Assembly (NCBI RefSeq): GCF_030272615.1 | Contig: NC_081414.1 | Coordinates: forward strand, 910,167,009 to 910,231,008 | Reading direction: 5' to 3' | Source: Cryptomeria japonica | Taxonomy: Eukaryota > Streptophyta > Pinopsida > Cupressales > Cupressaceae | DNA length: 64,000 bases | Shown here: positions 38,166 through 49,545 of the stretch, piece by piece | Layout: each line of letters begins with the position of its first letter | Numbering within the stretch: the stretch's first letter is position 1 | Program-made: the position numbers and the translations under genes | Notes under the pieces: model-generated | What the model was told of the DNA's origin: nothing | The model's database searches: none | Seen by the model: the letters and a program-made list of their open reading frames with translations, nothing else

Positions 38166-38654
38166 ACACTGAGTGAAACATGTTACCAGATTCATTGAAC
38201 CTGGACATGCATATGAAAATGTGTTACAAGGTCGAGGCACATCCAACCGTTATCACATTGGAAATTGCACTTAAAGATTGTGTATGATTTTGAGGTTATC
38301 TAACCAATGAAATATTTTGCATGGTTATTCATTCAATAAATCATATTTGTAAGATCGAAGCAATGAATTGGATCACCGTCATAAGAGATCTATTTATACA
38401 GCATGAGTTAAGAGTTAAAGGTGCGTGCATGAGTGTAAGAAAACTGTTACAAAGACACAGAGGTCACCGAGAAGGTTTTCAGAGAACAATCAAAGAATAG
38501 AGTAAACAGCAGGGTTTACCAAGTTACTATATGGGTTACCAAGGTATTCTATAAGCAAGGTGATTTATTCTGAGCACATAGAATCTGCTATAACATTCCA
38601 GATGTAAAGTTGCAGGTATTTTGGTGCAGGAGCACCTAGGCCTCATTTTCAACA
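37958..38654 (+). repeat. Copia 3' LTR (697 bp)
   Basis: Starts TGTTACTACTT directly after the polypurine tract (AAAAGGGGAGA, about 37947-37956) and ends TTTCAACA. No primer site follows, so it is a 3' LTR whose element is lost apart from about 100 internal bases. Its first 200 bases recur inverted at 36560-36770. Confidence 0.6.
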
Positions 38655-41100
38655 CAGGTTTGAGAGTAAGTTTGATTTTCATTAGCTTTGAGTGGGAATG
38701 GTTGTTTAAGTTGTTTTGTGTTGCTTTAAGTTGTTTGGATGAGTTTTGAACTCATTGTGAGGTTTCATTTTCCTTTTTTCATCTTTTGCTGAAAATTGCC
38801 AATTTTGGAGTTGCCTACCAAAATGTTGTAAAAACTGAGTTTTTAATGTGATTTTGTTTTGAAAGGGTCTAGGCATGTTTTTTGTTTGGTTCTTAGGTGT
38901 GAGAAGTGTTCTTAGGTGTTTTGTGGGTTTTGAGTTCAACCCTACACCTTCTAGGCATAAAAGTTGTCATTTTAGGCATCAAAAATGTCAAATTTAGTGT
39001 GCTTGGACATGTACCTGTCCATACAGGAGGTTAACCAACCTGGAATGGTATTTATTCTCTTGTTGGAACTATTGTAAGGGTTTTTCAATCGGAGCTATCA
39101 ATGATTATGAAAGTTTGCACTCATTTTGCCTTGTTTCTCCCTAGTTTCTAACTTGATGTGAGCAGCAGTCCGTACACCTGTTGTACTTTTCTGTACTGTT
39201 CTTGCATTTTCAGTTTCTACTATGTTTTCTTAGACTTCTCCCTTTGGTGGCATTAAATTTGATTAAGTTTTGAGGTTGTAGCAAAATTGGTTTGATTTGA
39301 CAGTTTCACTGCCCTGTCTAGGAATTTGGGCAAGGACGCTTGACCAACTTGGTTTCTTGAAGTCCTAAAATGTTCATGGCTTCTCAAGAACTAGTTGGTC
39401 AATTTATAAATTATGTAAATATGTGTTTTGGTTTCAAGAGTGCAGGTGCAAGGAGTTTTGTGGCCATGGAGCCCTAGGCAAGTATGCTATTTGGCTAGGG
39501 TCTTGCATAAGTTTGATGCTTTGCTCTCCCATAGCAATTGCATTCTTTTGGTGAACAGACCTATGTGATGTCCAAGTGATATATGCAAGAAAAAAGGCTT
39601 CCTAAGCCTAGAAAAGGAGGGCTATATGTTTCAGTTTGGTGAATTGTAAACCAAAATAGTGAGTCATTGTTTGGTAGTAGTTTTCCTTCCTTGTTTGCTC
39701 TCCACCATTCATTGGTGTGTGAAAACCTTTGTCAATACTTTGTTTGTTTGAAAACAAGAACAAAGAGAGGTGTAAGCCCTATCCATGGGTATTGTAAATG
39801 CCAAGATCAAATAATGATCTTTTTTGGCAAAATGAAAAACGCCCAGCAGGCTGTCACAGTCAAGTATGACTGATTTTTACATGTTTGTTGAAGTTGTACA
39901 TGAATTTCTCCTCTCCAAGTTGCAGATATGAAGGACTTAAAGCATGAAGAAGGTAGAGAATTGCTAAGAAAGCACAAGCAAACCTTAAAATAAGATTTTT
40001 AACTTTGTAAAGTGCAGGTCCAAAGTGGGAAAAACAGTGAAAAGAGAAAAGTGCAGTCCTATTTAGCTTGACAATGAACTATTTGCTATTTTGTAAATGC
40101 CTAATGCCTTTTGTGTAGGGAAAATAGGATTCCTTCTTGTCTCTAATGTTGGCCATGTTCATATGCTTTAGTTTGTAATTGGAATTCTTGCAAAGTTGTC
40201 TTTGTAGAAGGCAAAAAGTTAAATGTTGTCAAATGTTGCATTTCCCTTTTGTGCATTTTATGAAAATCTTGTTCTTCACTTTGTGAGGTTTAAACCTTCT
40301 TGTTTATGGCCTGGTTAGTCAATAGCAAGGTATAATTAGGTTTCCTTGAGTCATTTGGAGGATCTCAAGTTTGAAATTTGGTTTTTGCCAACAAGCCCTA
40401 CCAAAATCCTCTTTTTATGCCCATTTTTGGGACAGTCATGGAGAAGGCTTTAGGGACCCCTAAACTTGGTCAATCTTCAAGAACCCCCAAAAGGGTATCC
40501 AAATATGTGATTCTTTCAGTTAGAAAGTCCATCGCTTGAGCAGGGTGAGTATAAAACCCCAAAAGGAGGGCTAATTGCTTGTAGCCTTTTTGGGCCTTAA
40601 AATTGAGTTTTTATCAAATCGGGTACACAAATGGTGGATGTAAAACACAAAAGCCATCAATTCCAGTTGAAACAAGTTGTCCTCACATGAATTTAACACT
40701 TTTTGTGTGGTAGAATCCAAAAACTTAGTTTTAGCACTTGAGGAGGATTTCTACATCTCAAAACGTAGAAGACAAAAGACACCATTGGGAGCAAAACTTG
40801 GTATCAATGTTTAAACTAATAAAAGGAGACCTTGTGCAGTCAGGGAGTAGGTTAGGGACAAAGGAATGAAAGCCTAGAGGATGAATAAGGAGTTAGTTTA
40901 CCAAGCTAGAGTGATTATGGGGTTGAAGCGTTTGAGCAACCAAGAAGTCTTGTCTTAGGGAGGTGGATCAAGAGGAGGTTTCAAGTTGTCTATGAACCTT
41001 GCACTCTAATTACAGCAACAATACCTTGAAATTAGTAAGGACCTATACTTAGTGAACATACAAGTCACTTGAGTATTCCACTTGCACTACCTCCCTATCA
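38655..41100 (+). repeat. Mostly non-coding; right part is the 5' LTR of the chromovirus
   Basis: No supported gene. The right end, CTCCCTATCA at 41091-41100, sits three bases before an initiator-Met primer site, so an LTR ends here. A TATA-like GTATAAAACC at about 40552 would suit its promoter. The left limit of the LTR cannot be set from this window. Confidence 0.5.
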
Positions 41101-41103
41101 TAG

Positions 41104-41115
41104 TGGTATCAGAGC
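41104..41115 (+). other. Primer binding site, initiator tRNA-Met, chromovirus
   Basis: TGGTATCAGAGC, three bases after the LTR end and about 50 bases before the gag-type frame. This is the standard plant initiator tRNA-Met primer site. Confidence 0.9.
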
Positions 41116-41139
41116 TCAGCTACACTTGGGAAGAAGAAG

Positions 41140-42240
41140 CAGTTTGACAACCACGGTGACAAATGCAGAACTAGCAAAGAAAGTGGAAGACCAAGAAGAA
41201 GAAAATAGGTTACTCAAAGTGAAGCTAGACCTCTTAGAATAGAAGTTGGGTGATGTAGAAGTGAAGGTAGATGAAGCCAGCAATAAGATAGAGGGAACAG
41301 AAGGTAAGGGTAAGCTATTAGCTATAGAGGATGAGACCCCTATACCAGACCCTGTGATAGAGAATGAACCCTTTTTGAAAGCCTTGAAGGCTATGAGTGG
41401 GAGAACACTAGAAGGAGTCCCACTATTCAATGGTAAAATGGACCCAGAAGTGGTCATGGAGTGGATTGAGGGGCTTGAGAACCCTTTTGAGTGTGATGGT
41501 GTGACAGAGGCCTAGAAAGTGAAGGTGGCTAAGTCCAGGTTGAGAGGAGCTTCCTTAACATGGTGGAAGTTCATTCAGGATGAATGTGAAAAAGAGGGAA
41601 AAAGGCCCATAGCAACTTGGAAGGGAATGTTGTCCAAGGTCAAAGAGGCTTACATCCCAGAGGACTATGAAATACAGCTCCATAGGAGAAGGCAAAACCT
41701 TAGGCAAAAAGAATTAGATGTCAACACCTACACCGAGGAGTTTCAGAAGCTATGCCTTAGGTCAAAGATCCAAGAGGATGAAAATGTCAAGGTTGCTAGG
41801 TATCTCAATGGTTTGAGATGGAACATACAGGAAGAGTTAAGTTTGTTGTGCCCTACAATAGTCCAGAAGTGCTATCAACTTGCACTCAAGGTAGAGGAAA
41901 GGAGTAGGAAGAAGCAAGAGTAGCATAACTAAGGTAGAGGAAGAGGTAGAGATGGTTGAGGCCATTGAGGCAGTTTTGGGGGAAGACACATAGACCAAAG
42001 ATCTCAGGGGGAATCTAAGCTTATAGAGCAAAGTGGGGATTCTCAGAGAAAACCTAATTTTAAGGGAAGGGGATCAAGCAACCCAAGAAGGGGTAGGTCT
42101 AGTGGCCCAAGTAGAGGGTCTTATTTCTCCAGAATGAAATGCTACAACTGTCAGAAATTTGGTCATCCTGCTTATAGGTGTCCTGAAAAGCCTAGTTCTT
42201 CCCATGGAGGTGAAAGGAAAGTGAACTATGTTTAGGAGGA
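41140..42240 (+). pseudogene. gag of the chromovirus, with zinc knuckle
   Basis: Continuous frame from about 41155 with a coiled-coil start, then the retrotransposon gag core (SRLRGASLTWWKFIQDECEK near 41530-41590 and EEFQKLCLRS near 41735), an Arg/Gly-rich basic stretch and a CCHC knuckle (CYNCQKFGHPAYRC, near 42140-42180). Stops at about 41238, 41513, 41921, 41930, 41957, 41966 and 42233. The 41513 TAG replaces a Trp codon by context; others fit CAA, CAG or CGA. Gag would package the element's RNA; this copy is dead. Confidence 0.8.
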
Positions 42241-44027
42241 AGAGAGTAGTATAAGAACTCCAGCAATGCACCTAGCACCCGAAGATGGTGAAAGTGTAAT
42301 GATGAGGAGAGTATTGATGCAAGAACCTCATAAATGTGAAGAGTCTCAGAGAAGAGAATTGTTCAGGATCAAGTACAAAATCTTGGGCAAGGTATGTAAG
42401 GTGATTATGGATTCAGGCTCCATAGATAATATTATCTTAGAGGAGGCAGTTGGCAAATTGAACCTACCTAGAATGAAGCACAGTGAACCCTACAAGGTAA
42501 CCTGGTTAAATAAGGGGTAACATGTCCTAGTGAATGAACAAGCATGGGTAGACTTCAATATAGGTGAATACAAGGATAGGATACTATGTGATATCCTTCC
42601 CATGGATGCTTGCCATCTACTATTGGGTAGACCTTGGCAATTTGATAGAAGGGCATACCATAATGGTGAAAAAAATACATATTCCTTTCAAAAGAATGGC
42701 ATTGTCTACAAAATTCAGTCCCTTAGTGAAGAGACACAGAACAGTAAACCACAGGCACCTAAAGTACTATTAGTCAATGAAAAAGAGTTCATCCAAACCA
42801 TGAAAGAGGGAGATGGGATTGGTTATGCACTTGTAGTGAAACCTAAAGAGGATAAGAAAGCAAAACAAGTTGAGATCCCACAAGAAGTGTAGCAACTTCT
42901 TGATAACTTTAAGAGCATCATCAGTCATGGACAACCAACAACATTACCTCCTCCTAGAGCCATTAGTCATCAAATTGACTTTATACTAGGAGCTTCTTTC
43001 CCAAACAAAGCAGCATAAAAGATGACTCCTGAACAAAACAAAGAGGTAGCTAGACAGATTCAAGAGTTATTGCATCAAGGATTAATAAGAAAGAGTATAA
43101 GTCCTTGTGTAGTGCCCACTGTGTTAGCACCTAAGAAAGGGGGCACATGGAGATTGTGTACAGATTCCAGAGCTATCAACAAGATCATAATAAGATACAA
43201 ATTCCCCATTCCCAGGATAGAAGATCTGATGGATTGTTTAGGGGGTGCAAGGTATTTCTCCAAAATAGACTTAAAAAGTGGTTACCATCATATAAGAATA
43301 AAAGAGAGTGATGAGTGGAAAACTGCTTTTAAAACAAATGGGGGTCTTTATGAATGGTTGGTTATGCCTTTTGGACTCTCTAATACTCCCAGTACCTTTA
43401 TGAGGTTAATGAATGAAGTATTGCAGGATTTTCTTAGTAGGTTTGTGGTAGTCTACTTAGATGATATTCTCATTTTTAGTAAGACTAAAGAGGAGCATTT
43501 GAAACACTTAGCTATCGTTTTGCAAAGATTATCTGATGAGCAGTTAACCATAAATCTTGAGAAATGTGATTTTATGCAGCAAGAGCTAGCCTATCTTGGT
43601 TTTGTTGTGTCCAGTGGAGATCTTAAGATGGATCAATCTAAAGTTGCAGCCATAACAAGTTGGCCAACCCCACAATCAACCAGTGAGGTTAGGAGTTTTC
43701 ATGGTCTAGCCCAGTTTTATAGAAAGTTTATTAGAGGATTTAGTGAGATTTGTGCACCCATGTTAGATACAATAAAGGGTGGTCATAAGGTTAAGTTTCA
43801 ATGGATAGAAGCAGCCAATAAGGGGTTTGAGTTACTCAAAACTAGAGTTGCTACACAGCCAGTGTTAATCCTACCTAGTTTTGATAAACTCTTTACAATA
43901 GAATGTGATGCCAGTCATCTTGCAGTAGGTGCAGTCTTGAGTCAAGATAATAGACCAATAGCTTTCTTTAGTGAAAAACTAAATGATGCAAAGAAAAAGT
44001 ATTCATCTTATGATTTAGAGTTATATG
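42241..44027 (+). pseudogene. Protease, reverse transcriptase and start of RNase H of the chromovirus
   Basis: Protease near 42400-42660 with catalytic DSGS (VIMDSGSIDNIILEEAV) and the LLGRPW end motif. Reverse transcriptase from about 43020 to 43600, with [28 protein letters not shown] and the catalytic YLDD near 43456-43467. The connection and RNase H start follow ([16 protein letters not shown], near 43900), where the frame is cut by element 2 at 44028. It resumes at 63212. Stops at about 42518, 42890 and 43016 precede reverse transcriptase; the latter domain itself is open. Motif style and the single RNase H fit chromoviruses. Confidence 0.85.
44023..44027 (+). other. Target site duplication, left copy (ATATG)
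   Basis: ATATG next to the LTR start TGATGCC; the same five bases stand at 63212-63216 after the other LTR end. Counting the five bases once restores the RNase H frame of the chromovirus. Confidence 0.95.
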
Positions 44028-45476
44028 TGATGCCCTCCTAAATGACACAAAGATTGTTAGTTTAAGATCAAACAACATAAAACACACAAGATGTTAGAGT
44101 TAATCAATCAAAAACCAAAACATACGAAGGCATTCCAAAGGAGACACTAAAAAAACATACTAAATATATCTAACTAAATAAGTAAAGACAAATGAGATAT
44201 CTCCAACTATCTCTTAGCATGAGATTAGCTCCTTCTCCCTTGTTCCTCTCCTCTCCAAGTTCCAAAATAGTGTAGCTCTCAGCAGCTTTTTGCACTATGG
44301 ATGCTTATGGAGGATTGAGATTGTAGAATAGCTCCAAACATGAAATGAAAAGCTATTTTTAATACTAAAATGATGTATTTTACCAAAAAGACAAGATTTA
44401 GATTGTTTATACTAAAATGCTCTCTAAAATGGCTATAGTCTAAATGCATACAAGTTTTCAGGATCTGGATTATGAAGGAATGGGCTCTATTTATAGGAAA
44501 AATGGAGCAATGGATGGCCAGGATTGAAGGGTTTAATCAAGGGTCAAGCTTGAAAGTTGGGGATCCATGTGCACAATTGGCACCAATAAAATAATGACAA
44601 GTGTCAACACAGGATTGGGTTGAAAGAAGAGGTTGGAGGCATTAAAGGCCTGAGAAGACCTCATGGTTATCTAAAGGCTAAGGGTCAAGCCTAAGTTAGG
44701 ATTACCCACTGGATTAGGAGTTAATCCAGGGATAAACCTTTGTGCAAATGATTAAGAGATAATCATGGTCAAAGCATTAAAGGTTTGATGAGACCCTTGG
44801 GTTGGGTAGAGGTTGAGTCAAAACAAATGTTTTAACCATGTAGGAGGGTTTGGGTTAACCATTAATGGTTATTTGGAGACTTTGGGGATTAAGTGGTTGA
44901 AAGTTGGAAGCCTTTAATGGTTTTCAAAGACTTTGGGGTTTTTGGTGGTTGAAGGTTGAAAACCTTCAATGGTTATCCAAGACTTTGGGCCATTTGAGAA
45001 GTGACTCCATTTTTGCTTAGGAATGTGACAATATTTAGGAAATGGTTTAGGCTAATTAGGAAGGGTTTAGAAGAATCTAGAAGGGGATTAGATTTTTTGC
45101 AAGTGGATTTGGTGGGTGAGGGAAAATAGGATTTTATTAAAATAAAAATTCATTTATTCCAATAAATGTGTGCAAGTTGCATTTGTAGGAAAATGCAAGT
45201 GGGGTGGGGATAATGATTTAAATAAATGTTTTATTTAATTTATTTAAAAGAGGAAAAGGAATTTTAATTAAATAAATTGATTTTATTTATTTAATTGATT
45301 GAAATTTGATTTAATGAATTAATTAAAATAAATTGAATAATTTATTTAATTAATAGAAGAATGTTTGGGGATGAATTAATTAAATATTAATTTAATTAAC
45401 TGGTGGCTAGTGGATTTTTAATCAAATAAATACGAAATACTCATTTAATTAAAATGGACAGATTTATGTGACTACA
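44028..45476 (-). repeat. 3' LTR of element 2 (1449 bp)
   Basis: On the minus strand it starts TGTAGTCACATAAATCTG and ends GGGCATCA. A TATA box (CCTATAAATAG on the minus strand) is at 44487-44497. It contains three diverged units around CTTTAATGGTTnnnAAGACTTTGGGG (about 44860-44990) and an AT-rich ATTTAATTAA stretch (45215-45440). Nearly identical to 61763-63211. Confidence 0.95.
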
Positions 45477-45494
45477 TTTGCCCCTCTTTGAGAC
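45477..45494 (-). other. Polypurine tract of element 2
   Basis: Minus strand GTCTCAAAGAGGGGCAAA directly before the 3' LTR start TGTAGTCAC. It matches the tract of element 1 at 10501-10517. Confidence 0.9.
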
Positions 45495-45787
45495 GGTGCG
45501 GTTTATCGCGTCGTTTCAAAGAAAGAAAAACTGGTGTGAAGAAATGCCCCATAAAAATGTTAATTTAATGGGTGGTATGCCCCCTCGAGAGATGAGCCAA
45601 AAAATTTCGAAAAATCGGGCAATCTCTCGAAAAAGAATGAAAATTGGCAGGGTGATAGAAGGGAAGAAGTGAGGTAGACTGGTGAAAAATAGAAGAAATC
45701 GGGAGAAACATGGAGAAATGGGGGGCTCGGGAAGTTCACGGGGACCACGGCGATGAGCGGGGCAAAGTTACGGGGACGTCGGGGGGG

Positions 45788-45795
45788 TATAAATG
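45788..45795 (+). promoter_or_regulatory. TATA box of the antisense PMD gene, element 2
   Basis: TATAAATG, 104 bases before the ATG at 45892, in a GC-rich stretch (45715-45815) that also contains GGGGACGTCGG. Element 1 has the same octamer at the same distance. It lies outside the LTR and points away from it, opposite to the element's own transcript. Confidence 0.65.
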
Positions 45796-45891
45796 GGGTG
45801 AAAGGGGGTGAAAACAGGATCATTTGTGACCGCGACCAGTTGAAAACTAGAGCTCTGACAGTGACATTTGGAGGAGCAACGAGGAGCGACG

Positions 45892-48625
45892 ATGCCGTTT
45901 CCGATCACCGAGCACCGATTTGAGCGAGTCCGCCGGTACCAGCGCCCAGCCGACTATGGACCAGCAGTACGCAAATTCGAAAACTCACTTTTTATGCATT
46001 TTTGGTATGTTTTTAGCTAAGTCCAAGTCAAGTCGGAGCAAGAGCGCTGGAACTAGGTTTTTAGCGCTTTTGCTCCATGAATTAGCGCTATTGTGCCGCA
46101 ATAGCGCTTTTGTAGCCTAGTTTTAGCGCTTTTGCATTAATTGAGCGCTTTTGCAAGCAAGTTTGAGCGCTTTTGATAAATTAGCGCTATGGTAGGGTCA
46201 ATTGAGCGCTATTGATGTTTAATAGCGCTATTGTATAGAGGTTTTAGCGCTTTTGTTTAAAGAGCGCTATGGTGTAGTTAATTGAGCGCTATTGCATTTT
46301 AATAGCGCTATTGGAGAGTGGTTTGAGCGCTTTTGTTTTTGTAGCGCTATTGTAGGGCTTTTTGAGCGCTATTGATATTGTTGTAGCGCTATTGCTTTAG
46401 GATACAAGATGCCCCAGTTTCGGACAAAATAAGACTCCGGATGCCTAACGATTGATGGATGGTGAGGTGAAGTGGGAGTTGTTTTGAACCAGAGCAGCCT
46501 GATGAGACTTAGGTCATTTGTTAGAATAAATGCCTATTGAAGTCTAGGCGGCCATGATTGCTTACCTGTTGAGACTCGAAGATACTTGATCAAAGTATCT
46601 GATGATAGTCTAGGTTTAAACTTAAGAAAGTTTGATAACAAAACAACTGATGGTGTTTGGATGAACGTCTATGTGCAGGAGGATCTGCGCGTGTTGCAGT
46701 TACGCGAGCGCCACCCTACGACACAGGGGTTGCGAGATCGTTTGACTCAGATCGAGATAGATTGTATTGCGGCGACTGGGCTCTATGAGGTGATGCATAT
46801 GCCCGTGATTCGGATGAATCACGGCCTGATTACAGCTTTAGCAGAGCGATGGCATAGTGAGACATGCACGTTCCATCTGGCTCAGGGCGAGATGACGGTG
46901 ACTTTGGAGGACGTGTGGCGTATTCTTCGGATTCCGATTCGAGGGCAGCTGGTGACGTATGATCGATCCTGGGGGACAGTGTCTTGCCAGAGGATTTTTG
47001 ATGAGGACGTATTCATTGATGATGGGTCGATTGCCTGGGAGGATATAGCGGCACTATATGAGCCCCTTCCAGCAGTTTTGTCAGGGATCGTGGGAGGACT
47101 TCTGTGTCCAGACAGGCGGTCACATGGATTGGCGGTCGGATGGGGACAGGTGATTGAGATGATGGTGACAGAGGGGACCCGATATGCCTGGGGGCCGTGC
47201 ATGCTAGCGCACATGTACCAGGAGCTTCACGAGGTAGTGTACAGAGGGCGGGGGTCTCTAGCAGTGGGTATGACGCTGCTGCATGTGTGGGCATGGGAGC
47301 ATCTACCAGTGACTCGACCAGTGAGTCTGAGATTCCGAGCCGTGGATCAGCCCTATATGTTCATGTATAGTGGTATGATGAGCCAGCCCCACTTGGGGAA
47401 GCTAGAGTGGTGGAGGCGAGCATTAGATGACCTAGATGCAGTGATCTGGCGGCCATACTTGGAGTGTGAGCCATGGGAGGATGATGCGGAGGCACTACCG
47501 TATGTCTTCATGACCCGATTCCTCATTGGGAGGACCTCTTATCACGTAGAGAGACAGGTGCCAGGACAGGTTATGAGGCAGTTTGGACGGCAGCAGGGAC
47601 TGCCGAGCGGATCAGGAGAGTATGCTCGAGTTATTCGAGAGCGGTATGCATGGGGTCCAGTGCTACCGTATGATCAGGCATTGGCAGAGTTCCGGACATT
47701 GCAGGCGAGGCCATGGGATCTACGACCGAGGGTCGTTGATGCAGGGGTTACAGCAGAGTATACCCAGTATCGGGCGACGCACCCGATCCGACGGATATCA
47801 GACCCAGCGGAGCCGATCCCAGCATTTGAGGATGAGAGGGGACGGGGACGGAGAGGAGGGCGAGGAGGAGGGGATGGAGGAGGAGGTGGAGTAGGAGGAG
47901 GAGGAGGAGGAGGAGGAGGAGGTGGAGGAGGAGGAGGAGGAGGAGGTGGTGGAGGTGGTTTGGGGATGCCGAGGCAGCGGAGAGGGAGAGGTGGACTACC
48001 TCTGCAGATATCACAGGGACCATTGATGCAGGGAGGAGTGCAGCTGAGTGGGAGGGGGATGGAGAGAGAGATACCGATGGATACAGGTGCAGGAGAGGGT
48101 GGTGCAGGGGAGTGTGGTGCAGAGGAGGGACCTAGTGGAGGGGGTGATACAGGTGCAGGAGCCATGGATATAGGGGAGTGTGGTGCAGGGGATCTGCGGG
48201 AGCATATGATAGGTTATTTGCAGACCCGGGTAGAGAGATTAGAGGCGGAGGTAGCAGCTAGAGATGTGCAGCTATTTGCACGTGAGGCAGAGCTGACAGT
48301 GGTGCTGCGGGAGAGAGATACTGCGGTGGAGAGTTTAGCGGAGCTGCAGGAGAGAGTCCGGACTGGTGCGCAGGGGCCGTCAAGGGAGATTATGAGAGAG
48401 ATACGGCGAGCACAGGCGGAGATAGAGTACTGGCGTGGGTTATATGACCAGGTGGTACCGATTAGTCAGCGAGCTCTCAGCTATACCCAGATGCGGCAGG
48501 CCAGATCTGAGCGATCACAGAGGATGCAGAGCAGTGGGGGAGTGATGGGTCCTTTACGGCAGGATAGATCAGGAGATGTAGGAGGGAGTGGGGGTTCGAT
48601 GAGGCCTCCACGGAGAGATGGATAA
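45892..48625 (+). CDS. Antisense plant mobile domain (PMD) gene carried by element 2
   Basis: Predicted as two exons: 45892-45966 (MPFPITEHRFERVRRYQRPA, then DYGPA), donor GTACGC, a 712-base intron, acceptor GTGCAG, and 46679-48625; about 673 codons, open throughout, phase 0. Exon 2 has the PMD core in its first 300 residues (ALAERWHSETCTFHLAQGEM, then TVTLEDVWRILRIPIRG), a Gly tract from GGA repeats (47850-47960), another Gly-rich stretch, a coiled coil (about 48200-48370) and a Ser/Arg-rich tail. Exon 1 matches that of element 1 at H-x3-E-x-V-x2-Y-x-R-P-x-D. Host PMD proteins (MAIN/MAIL1) take part in silencing. A role here, perhaps protecting the element, is inference. The exon structure is a prediction; without splicing the first ATG in exon 2's frame is at 46661. 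Confidence 0.75.
46040..46396 (+). repeat. AGCGCT array inside the predicted PMD intron
   Basis: About eighteen AGCGCT motifs, each followed by TTTTG, ATTG or ATGG and spaced about 15-25 bases, filling the first half of the intron 45967-46678. Element 1 has related GCGCTTGTG motifs in its PMD intron (9893-9990, minus strand). No long unit is conserved between copies; only the core repeats. Confidence 0.85.
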
Positions 48626-49029
48626 GGTGGTGCCGGTACCAGCGGTGGAGCAGGTAGGGGTGGGGTAGGTACAGCATCTGGCCAGAGCGGCATCTGAGAG
48701 AGCATTTTTGCATACATGTGTTGTATCATTGTCTATGTTTTGGACTGTATCTTGGATGGCTCTTAGTAGCCGATTTTGTAGACTTCATTGTACTCTGATA
48801 TATGAGATGATATATATGAGGAGATCCCATATTTGTGATGATTATGCATGTGATGATGTATGGATGTTTATGCATGATGATGATTTATTGCTGAGATGTA
48901 TATGTGTACATGTATGCATTTGATGAGATGTTTCTTTTATGCATGTTTTTATGATGATTTATGATGTGAGATACTGACATATGAATGCAAGATGATATGT
49001 TCTTATGATGAGTTTTGTAATGCTTCATG

Positions 49030-49545
49030 TATGGAATGCTATGATGATATATGCTTATGCTGGTTTTTATGAACAGGATTTGATGATGTTTCCTATTGTA
49101 ATGTAATGATGAGCTGATTTATTGCAATGGTTGAATAAATGATATTATGTATAAATATACTAGGATGATATATGCTTATGTTTTTGATGGATGAACAAGA
49201 TTGTATGATGTTTCCTTTTGCGATGTAATGATGAGCTGATTTATGTGATGATGTCAATGCAATGGTTAGATGAATGATTTTATGTATGGATATGCATCTA
49301 GATGTGTTTAGATGAATGTAATATGGATAAACAAAAGGTTAAGTTCAAATGTTGATATGATGATGTCGAAATGAATACAGATGGATAAACAAATGTAAGG
49401 TTCAATTGTTTATATGATGATATTAAAATGAATGTAGATGAATAAACAAATGTAAGGTTCAATTGTTTATATGATGATATTAAAATGAATGTAGATGAAT
49501 AAACAAATGTAAGGTACAAATGTTTATATGATAATGCCTAAATGA
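49030..49545 (-). repeat. Two further tandem arrays in the 3' region of element 2
   Basis: 49030-49300 holds two copies of a unit of about 130 bases (GATGATATATGCTTATG onward, with TGTAATGATGAGCTGATTTAT inside). 49310-49545 holds about four copies of a 57-base unit (AAACAAATGTAAGGTTCAAT onward); the two central copies look identical. The surrounding 48626-50990 is ATGA-rich low complexity without a supported gene. Confidence 0.75.

Noticed and set aside
46005-46010. GTATGT at 46005 as the PMD intron donor
   Set aside because: It fits the donor consensus better, but would put exon 2 out of frame and lies beyond the end of similarity to exon 1 of element 1.
46040-46396. A CRISPR-like or classical satellite array
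   Set aside because: Only a six-base core recurs, with variable spacing and no unit of constant length; the context is a plant retrotransposon.
47674-48165. Proline-rich reading frame on the minus strand
   Set aside because: It is the mirror of the GGA repeat of the PMD exon, with no domain signal.
45892-48625. The PMD gene as an ordinary host gene
   Set aside because: It lies between pol and the 3' LTR of a complete element, and a second element carries a relative in the same place and orientation.
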